Source: Acanthococcus lagerstroemiae
Taxonomy: Eukaryota > Arthropoda > Insecta > Hemiptera > Eriococcidae
Assembly (NCBI GenBank): GCA_031841125.1
Contig: CM063112.1
Span: 12,116,603 to 12,180,602, forward strand
Direction: 5' to 3'
DNA: 64,000 nucleotides
Shown: positions 63,871-64,000 of the stretch, one piece after another
How the letters are laid out: every line of letters starts with the position of its first letter
Numbering within the stretch: the first letter of the stretch is position 1
Notes under the pieces: model-generated
Database searches by the model: none
Told to the model about the DNA's origin: nothing
Seen by the model: the letters and a program-made list of their open reading frames with translations, nothing else
Position numbers and translations under genes: made by a program

Positions 63871-64000
63871 CGCAGCCCACCCACCTTCGTCCTAACAGGT
63901 GTGTAGAATGGGCTCTATAAAGCTCTGAAGTACCTGAGGTTGTGGTTCGACGGGAAGTAGCTATTCCGATAGCACTTCAGGGAGGCAGCTGAAAAAGCGG

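Overview
This is AT-rich eukaryotic nuclear DNA, most likely from an insect. The supports are non-LTR retrotransposon remnants of types common in arthropods, a Gypsy-type gag, tRNA-headed SINEs, swarms of short hAT-type elements with 8-bp target duplications, and GT/AG-bounded candidate host exons. A sap-feeding hemipteran would fit the texture, but no sequence here fixes the species. There is no bacterial operon, CRISPR array, rRNA gene or convincing intact tRNA gene.

Host genes occupy very little of the window. The best host exon is at 35480-35883 (+): GC-richer than its surroundings, Ser/Thr-rich, open from acceptor to donor, and carrying a Groucho-binding-like FSVSSLC motif. A phase-compatible small exon lies upstream at 35225-35304. 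CpG-rich blocks at about 6530-7052 and 15020-15574 end at consensus donors and may be untranslated first exons or promoters on the same strand. A decayed three-exon gene remnant lies at 2366-3276, with a hAT element inserted in its last exon.

The rest is mostly mobile DNA, often nested. 0-5 kb: tandem duplication, pseudogene, three hAT MITEs, a LINE C-terminus. 7.4-10 kb: a SINE with a 13-bp target duplication, then a 2.2-kb gag-only LTR element with TGTTGT/ACAACA ends and a CTTTG duplication. 10.5-14.4 kb: three LINE remnants, two of them tail to tail. 16-19 kb: nested MITEs and degenerate AGTCT-rich arrays. 25-29 kb: MITEs, SINEs, and a LINE C-terminus split by a 109-bp retroposon-like element with a perfect 15-bp duplication. 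32 kb: a 435-bp foldback element. 34-41 kb: hAT MITEs, the host exon, a MITE inside a tandem array. 44.4-46 kb: a DNA transposon with roughly 200-bp terminal inverted repeats around a decayed Gypsy-like integrase (Ginger/KRBA2-like). 46-48.3 kb: another AGTCT array. 48-54 kb: a tRNA-Ser-like-headed SINE family, minisatellites and hAT MITEs. 54.4-59.1 kb: two overlapping RTE-type LINE copies split by at least four later insertions. 59-64 kb: hAT MITE, near-perfect hairpin, a 959-bp element with 23-bp perfect inverted repeats, LINE C-terminus and tandem repeats.

The elements most likely to be undescribed are the Ginger-like transposon, the roughly 110-bp retroposon-like family and the AGTCT arrays. 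All calls were made by eye; no alignment or database search was run.
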